From Mycolicibacter algericus DSM 45454 (lineage in GTDB: Bacteria; Actinomycetota; Actinomycetes; Mycobacteriales; Mycobacteriaceae), in NCBI RefSeq assembly GCF_002086455.1, contig NZ_MVHC01000004.1, positions 186,001 to 250,000 of the forward strand: 64,000 bases of DNA, given 5' to 3'. The notes under the pieces are model-generated. The model saw nothing but the letters and a program-made list of their open reading frames with translations. It made no database searches and was not told where the DNA came from. Shown here piece by piece: positions 60,543 to 64,000 of this stretch (within the stretch, counting starts at the first letter, position 1; each line of letters starts with the position of its first letter). Position numbers and translations under genes: made by a program.

Positions 60543-61442
60543 TCAGGCTCCCGCGGTCTTGAGGTTGCGGTCCAGAAACTCCAGCTGGTCGGCGACCACC
60601 CGCTCGAAGGCCTCGCCGACGTAGATGTCGAAATGTCCCTCGGGATATCTCTTGACGGTGCCGCGGGGCGCCTTCGCCGCGTAGCGCAGCGTCGGTCCCG
60701 CCGGGGCGACCGAGTCGGTGTCGCAGACGCAGAACAGAATCGGGCAGCGCACCTTGGCCGCCGCCCGGCCCGGGCGGTAGCCGAGGATCTTCATCCCGAT
60801 CCGCGCCGCGACCTCGTTGCGGATGTTCTGGCCCTCCGGGACGAGCTTCAGGTAGCCCGGGTAGGCATCGGGCGTGCTCATCAGCGCGACCTCGCCGGGC
60901 CGGCCGGCCGTGGCCACCATCACCGGCGGGTTGCCGAGCCGGGCCGCGGCCAGATCACGCATCGCCAACAGGCTGACCCGGGCGACCGTCACCGGGGGGA
61001 TGGTGCGCGCCGAGGCGATCCCGTCGGTGAACGGGCACTGCGCCACCACCGCCGCGACCGGAAGTCGTGCCGCGGTTGCGATCACGTGGCCGCCGGCGAA
61101 CGAGGTGCCCCACAACCCGATCCGGGCCGGGTCGACTCCGGCCAGGGTGTGGGCGAAGTCGACCGCGGCGGCCCAGTCCGCCAACTGCATCTTCACATCG
61201 AGCAGCTGGCGCGGCGCGCCGCCGCTCTCCCCGAAGTTGCGGTAGTCGAACACCAGGCAGGCGTAGCCGGCCGCGGCGAACCGCTCGGCGTAGGCGTCCA
61301 GGCGCATCGTGCGCACCGCGCCCAGCCCGTGTGCCATGACCAGCAACGGTGCGCCGTCCGGACCGGTGTCGTCGGGCCGGTAGAGCCAGGCGCTGATCCG
61401 GTCGGTGCCGGATCGGAAGGAGATGTCTTCGCGGGTAGCCAT
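60543..61442 (-). CDS. alpha/beta hydrolase, paralogue of the gene at 7494
   Basis: Protein of 299 residues. Nucleophile elbow GTSFAG (Ser114), acid/His in CVCDTDSVAP and EGHFDIYVG. Shares FDYRxFGESxGxPRQ, GVDPxR and AGGHV with the hydrolase of the monooxygenase operon. Stands alone, divergent from the FAD oxidoreductase gene. Substrate unknown. Confidence 0.8.
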   Translation of the reverse strand: MATREDISFRSGTDRISAWLYRPDDTGPDGAPLLVMAHGLGAVRTMRLDAYAERFAAAGYACLVFDYRNFGESGGAPRQLLDVKMQLADWAAAVDFAHTLAGVDPARIGLWGTSFAGGHVIATAARLPVAAVVAQCPFTDGIASARTIPPVTVARVSLLAMRDLAAARLGNPPVMVATAGRPGEVALMSTPDAYPGYLKLVPEGQNIRNEVAARIGMKILGYRPGRAAAKVRCPILFCVCDTDSVAPAGPTLRYAAKAPRGTVKRYPEGHFDIYVGEAFERVVADQLEFLDRNLKTAGA

Positions 61443-61480
61443 GTGGGAAAAGGTAGCGCGGCGTGTGGTAGACCGGGGCG

Positions 61481-62833
61481 GTGTCTGCGAGCCTGCTGCG
61501 GAGCCTGGCCGACGTGGTGGGTAGTGCCCACGTCACCGACGATCCGGACGTGCTGGCCGGTCACAGTGTCGACTACACCGGCCGCTACCGGGGCCGGGCC
61601 GGCGCGCTGGTGCGGCCGGGTTCCGCCAAGGAGGTCGCTGCGGTGCTGCGGGCCTGCCGGGACGGCGGTGCATACGTCACCGTCCAGGGCGGGCGCACCT
61701 CGCTGGTGGCCGGCACCGTCCCCGAACATGACGATGTGTTGCTGTCCACTGAGCGGCTGAACACCGTCGGCGAGATCGACACCGTCGAACGCCGGATCAG
61801 GGTGGGCGCCGGCGTCACCCTCGCGGCGGTGCAACGCGCCGCCGCAACGGCCGGCCTGGTGTTCGGTGTCGACCTGACCGCCCGGGACACCGCGACCGTC
61901 GGCGGGATGGCCTCAACCAACGCCGGCGGACTGTGCACCGTGCACTACGGCAACATGGGCGAGCAGGTGCTCGGCATGGCGGTCGCGCTGCCCGACGGAT
62001 CGCTGCTGAGCCGGCACAGTGCGGTGCGCGCCGACAACACCGGCTACAACCTGCCGGCGCTGTTCGTCGGCGCTGAGGGCACCCTCGGCGTCATCACCGG
62101 CCTGGAGCTGCGGCTGCGGCCGGCGCCGGCGCATCGGGTCACCGCGATCTGTGGCTTCGCCGACCTCGACGCCCTGATCGGCGCCGCCCGGGTGTTCCGC
62201 GATCTCGACGGCATCGCCACGCTGGAGTTGATCGACGCCCGTGTCGCCGCGCTTACCGGGGAGCGGCTCGGGGTCGCCGCACCGGTGCGCGGCGACTGGC
62301 TGCTGCTGGTGGAGCTGGCCGGTGACACCGACCAAACCGATCGGCTGTTCGGACTGCTGCAGCAGGTGTCGTGCAGCGACGAGCCGGCGGTCGGTGTCGA
62401 CACCGCCACCCGGCAGCGGCTCTGGCGGGTGCGCGAGGCGGTCGCCGACGTGCTGGGCGTCTTCGGCCCGCCGTTGAAGTTCGACGTCTCGCTGCCGTTG
62501 GCCGCCGTCGCCGGTTTCGCTGCCGCGGCCGGCGCGGCGATCCGCACGCAGGCACCGGACGCGCTGCCGGTGCTGTTCGGCCATATCGGCGAGGGCAACC
62601 TGCACTTGAACGTGCTGCGCTGCTCGGCAGCGGCCGAACCCGGGCTGTACGCGGCGATGATGGCGCTCATCGCCGACTGCGGCGGCAATGTCAGTTCCGA
62701 GCACGGGGTGGGTAGTCGCAAGCGCGCTTACCTGCCGATGTCTCGCGGGCCGGACGATATCGCCGCGATGCGGACGGTCAAGGCCGCCTTCGATCCGACC
62801 GGTTACCTCAACGCCGCGGTGCTGTTCGACTGA
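61481..62833 (+). CDS. FAD-linked oxidase/dehydrogenase, GlcD/D-lactate type (Rv0161-like)
   Basis: Protein of 450 residues. PCMH-type FAD domain (GGRTSLVAGTVPEHDDVLL, DTATVGGMASTNAGG, GAEGTLGVITGLEL) and C-terminal cap with FGHIGEGNLHLNVL and EHGVGSRKRAYL, whose histidines bind the 2-hydroxyacid. Oxidises a D-2-hydroxyacid; acceptor not evident. GTG start. Length matches Rv0161 (449). Confidence 0.87.
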   Translation: MSASLLRSLADVVGSAHVTDDPDVLAGHSVDYTGRYRGRAGALVRPGSAKEVAAVLRACRDGGAYVTVQGGRTSLVAGTVPEHDDVLLSTERLNTVGEIDTVERRIRVGAGVTLAAVQRAAATAGLVFGVDLTARDTATVGGMASTNAGGLCTVHYGNMGEQVLGMAVALPDGSLLSRHSAVRADNTGYNLPALFVGAEGTLGVITGLELRLRPAPAHRVTAICGFADLDALIGAARVFRDLDGIATLELIDARVAALTGERLGVAAPVRGDWLLLVELAGDTDQTDRLFGLLQQVSCSDEPAVGVDTATRQRLWRVREAVADVLGVFGPPLKFDVSLPLAAVAGFAAAAGAAIRTQAPDALPVLFGHIGEGNLHLNVLRCSAAAEPGLYAAMMALIADCGGNVSSEHGVGSRKRAYLPMSRGPDDIAAMRTVKAAFDPTGYLNAAVLFD

Positions 62834-62847
62834 TCCGGGCGGTTCGG

Positions 62848-63384
62848 CTAATCGCGGTGGCGGATGCCCACCGCCTGGCGAAGTTGGGCGAGAAACTGGT
62901 CGGAGTCATCGCTGCGGATGATGTAGTGCGAGATGGCGATCCGGATCGCTGCCGCGGCCTTCACCGCCGCGTCCGGGCCGGACAGCATCCGTTGCAGCCC
63001 TTCGCGCATCGGGACGATGATCCGGGAGAAGTCGCCGAGTACGTGCTTGGGTTCGATGTCGATCATCCGCACGCCGGTCGACGAGTGCTGGTAGTCGACG
63101 ATGAAACGCAGTGCGGCGTCGAGCTTTTCCGCCCCCTTGAGGCCCTCGGTGGCGGCATGGAGTCCGCTGTCGAAGATATGCCGCTCGTAGCGGGAGAACG
63201 CCGAGACCAACTCCTCCTTCGAGGCGAACCACCGGTACAGCGTCGGGCGTGACACCCCGGCCTGCGAGGCGACCTCGGACAGACTGAGCTTGGTCAGCCC
63301 GTTGCGGCCGAGCACCTCGGCGGTCGCGGCGAGAATCCGCTGCCGTGTCGAGCTATCGGGGCCGTCCACCGTGCTCCGGGTCAT
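62848..63384 (-). CDS. TetR family regulator
   Basis: Protein of 178 residues with HTH NGLTKLSLSEVASQAGVSRPTLYRWFASKEE. ATG 63384 gives standard length; a long extension to 63636 runs antisense into the next gene. Divergent from the SDR-like gene; the 105-bp gap contains TTACAAAAAATAG and a GCCAG/CTGG-type partial repeat that may hold promoters and an operator. Confidence 0.83.
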   Translation of the reverse strand: MTRSTVDGPDSSTRQRILAATAEVLGRNGLTKLSLSEVASQAGVSRPTLYRWFASKEELVSAFSRYERHIFDSGLHAATEGLKGAEKLDAALRFIVDYQHSSTGVRMIDIEPKHVLGDFSRIIVPMREGLQRMLSGPDAAVKAAAAIRIAISHYIIRSDDSDQFLAQLRQAVGIRHRD

Positions 63385-63489
63385 ATCGGAGACTTTACAA
63401 AAAATAGCGCCAGTGTCACGCTGGTTCGGTGCTTGGCCATCGTTCCTCACGGTCGCGGGACCACTGGACGGGTCGGTAGGGCAATTATC

Positions 63490-64000
63490 GTGATCGAAGC
63501 ACCACAAGTCACGTCCGAGGACCGCGCGCACCCGCCGCGAGCCGTCATGATCACCACCGAGGCCTCCGGGATCGCGCAGGCCGCCGCGGCGCAGCTGGCG
63601 GCGCACGGTCACCTGGTGCTGATCGGAAGCCGACAACCCGACTGCGCCGAACGGTTCGCGGCGCAGCTACGGCAGAGCGGAAGGAGCGCGTTCGCCGCCC
63701 GGCTGGATTTCGCCGACCCGCGGACGATCGACCGCTTTCTGGCCACCGCGGAGTACCTCATCGGCACACCGGACGTGCTCATCACCGATTTCGGGTTGTC
63801 GGCCGAGCGAACCTGGGTGGGGGCGCAAATCCTTGCCACGCAGGTGATTCCGGCGATGATCGCCAACGGGCCCGGCGATGTGGTGTTGGTCAGCCCGGAG
63901 TTGGTGGGGCGGGCCGATGCCGCTCGCCGGAGGGAGTTCGACGCCTGGGCGGCGGCCTTGGATGCGGAGTTCGTCGGCACCCAGGTGCGGGCCTCGACCG
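63490..64000 (+). CDS. SDR-like protein, truncated by window end
   Basis: Open frame from GTG 63490 to the edge, 170 residues visible. It has a Rossmann start VMITTEASGIAQAAAAQLAAHGH with a degenerate TGxxxGIG loop, then VLIGSRQPDCAERFAAQL, LDFADPRT and DVLITDFGLSAER. The expected NAG motif reads TDFG, so cofactor binding may be lost. Likely a divergent or non-catalytic SDR. Probably regulated by the divergent TetR protein. Confidence 0.6.
   Translation, partial: MIEAPQVTSEDRAHPPRAVMITTEASGIAQAAAAQLAAHGHLVLIGSRQPDCAERFAAQLRQSGRSAFAARLDFADPRTIDRFLATAEYLIGTPDVLITDFGLSAERTWVGAQILATQVIPAMIANGPGDVVLVSPELVGRADAARRREFDAWAAALDAEFVGTQVRAST

Overview
The window is high-GC, almost fully coding actinobacterial DNA. 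Its gene content and order point to a mycobacterium (Mycobacteriaceae). Evidence includes many GTG starts, 4-bp ATGA/GTGA overlaps, a whiB5-like gene, a ptpB-type phosphatase, DUF4226/EspC/DUF2694/DUF5631 ESX-associated proteins, a 13E12/DUF222 gene under a mycobacterial SOS box, and an exact KstR-type palindrome. Rv numbers given below are homology calls made from memory of M. tuberculosis gene order, not from a search.

Layout. (1) 1-5.3 kb: a TacAT-like acetyltransferase toxin/antitoxin pair and a two-gene atypical type II topoisomerase like M. smegmatis TopoN/TopoM. (2) 5.4-11.8 kb: a TetR gene divergent from a five-gene catabolic operon (flavin monooxygenase, hydrolase, acyl-CoA ligase, SDR, alcohol dehydrogenase) whose content recalls the mymA operon. 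(3) 11.9-34 kb: accessory zone. It holds a DUF433/PIN-like TA pair, pirin, whiB5, an Rv0023-Rv0030-like ESX-associated block, an eccA 3' fragment, a two-cassette polymorphic toxin/lipoprotein locus, VapBC, an Rv3899c-Rv3901c-like operon with Gly/Pro-rich repeats, a PknH-like kinase, and a FitAB-like TA pair. (4) 34-41.5 kb: tandem secreted phosphodiesterases, a DUF4185 protein, a TetR-controlled reductase/desaturase pair and a Mop protein. (5) 41.5-62.8 kb: a block collinear with Rv0135c-Rv0161. It is interrupted between msrA (Rv0137c-like) and the Rv0138-like gene by a 4.3-kb catabolic operon (VOC, enoyl-CoA hydratase, TetR, hydrolase, P450). (6) The right edge holds a TetR and a truncated SDR-like gene.

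The strongest candidate for an undescribed system is 20.9-23.6 kb. A DUF4226-headed effector is followed directly by a small lipoprotein. A second cassette then begins with a near-copy of the first one's promoter and first 18 codons, fused to a different HExxH effector domain and followed by a different lipoprotein. This is the architecture expected of a type VII-linked polymorphic toxin/immunity locus with an orphan (recombinable) tip. Several regulatory palindromes sit where they should act: an 11-bp-arm palindrome before the TacAT pair, twin GGTAC-N6-GTACC sites before a P450 gene, two 23-bp direct repeats between whiB5 and an HTH gene, a perfect SOS box over a start codon, and a KstR-type site. 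No rRNA, tRNA, CRISPR array or intact insertion sequence was seen.
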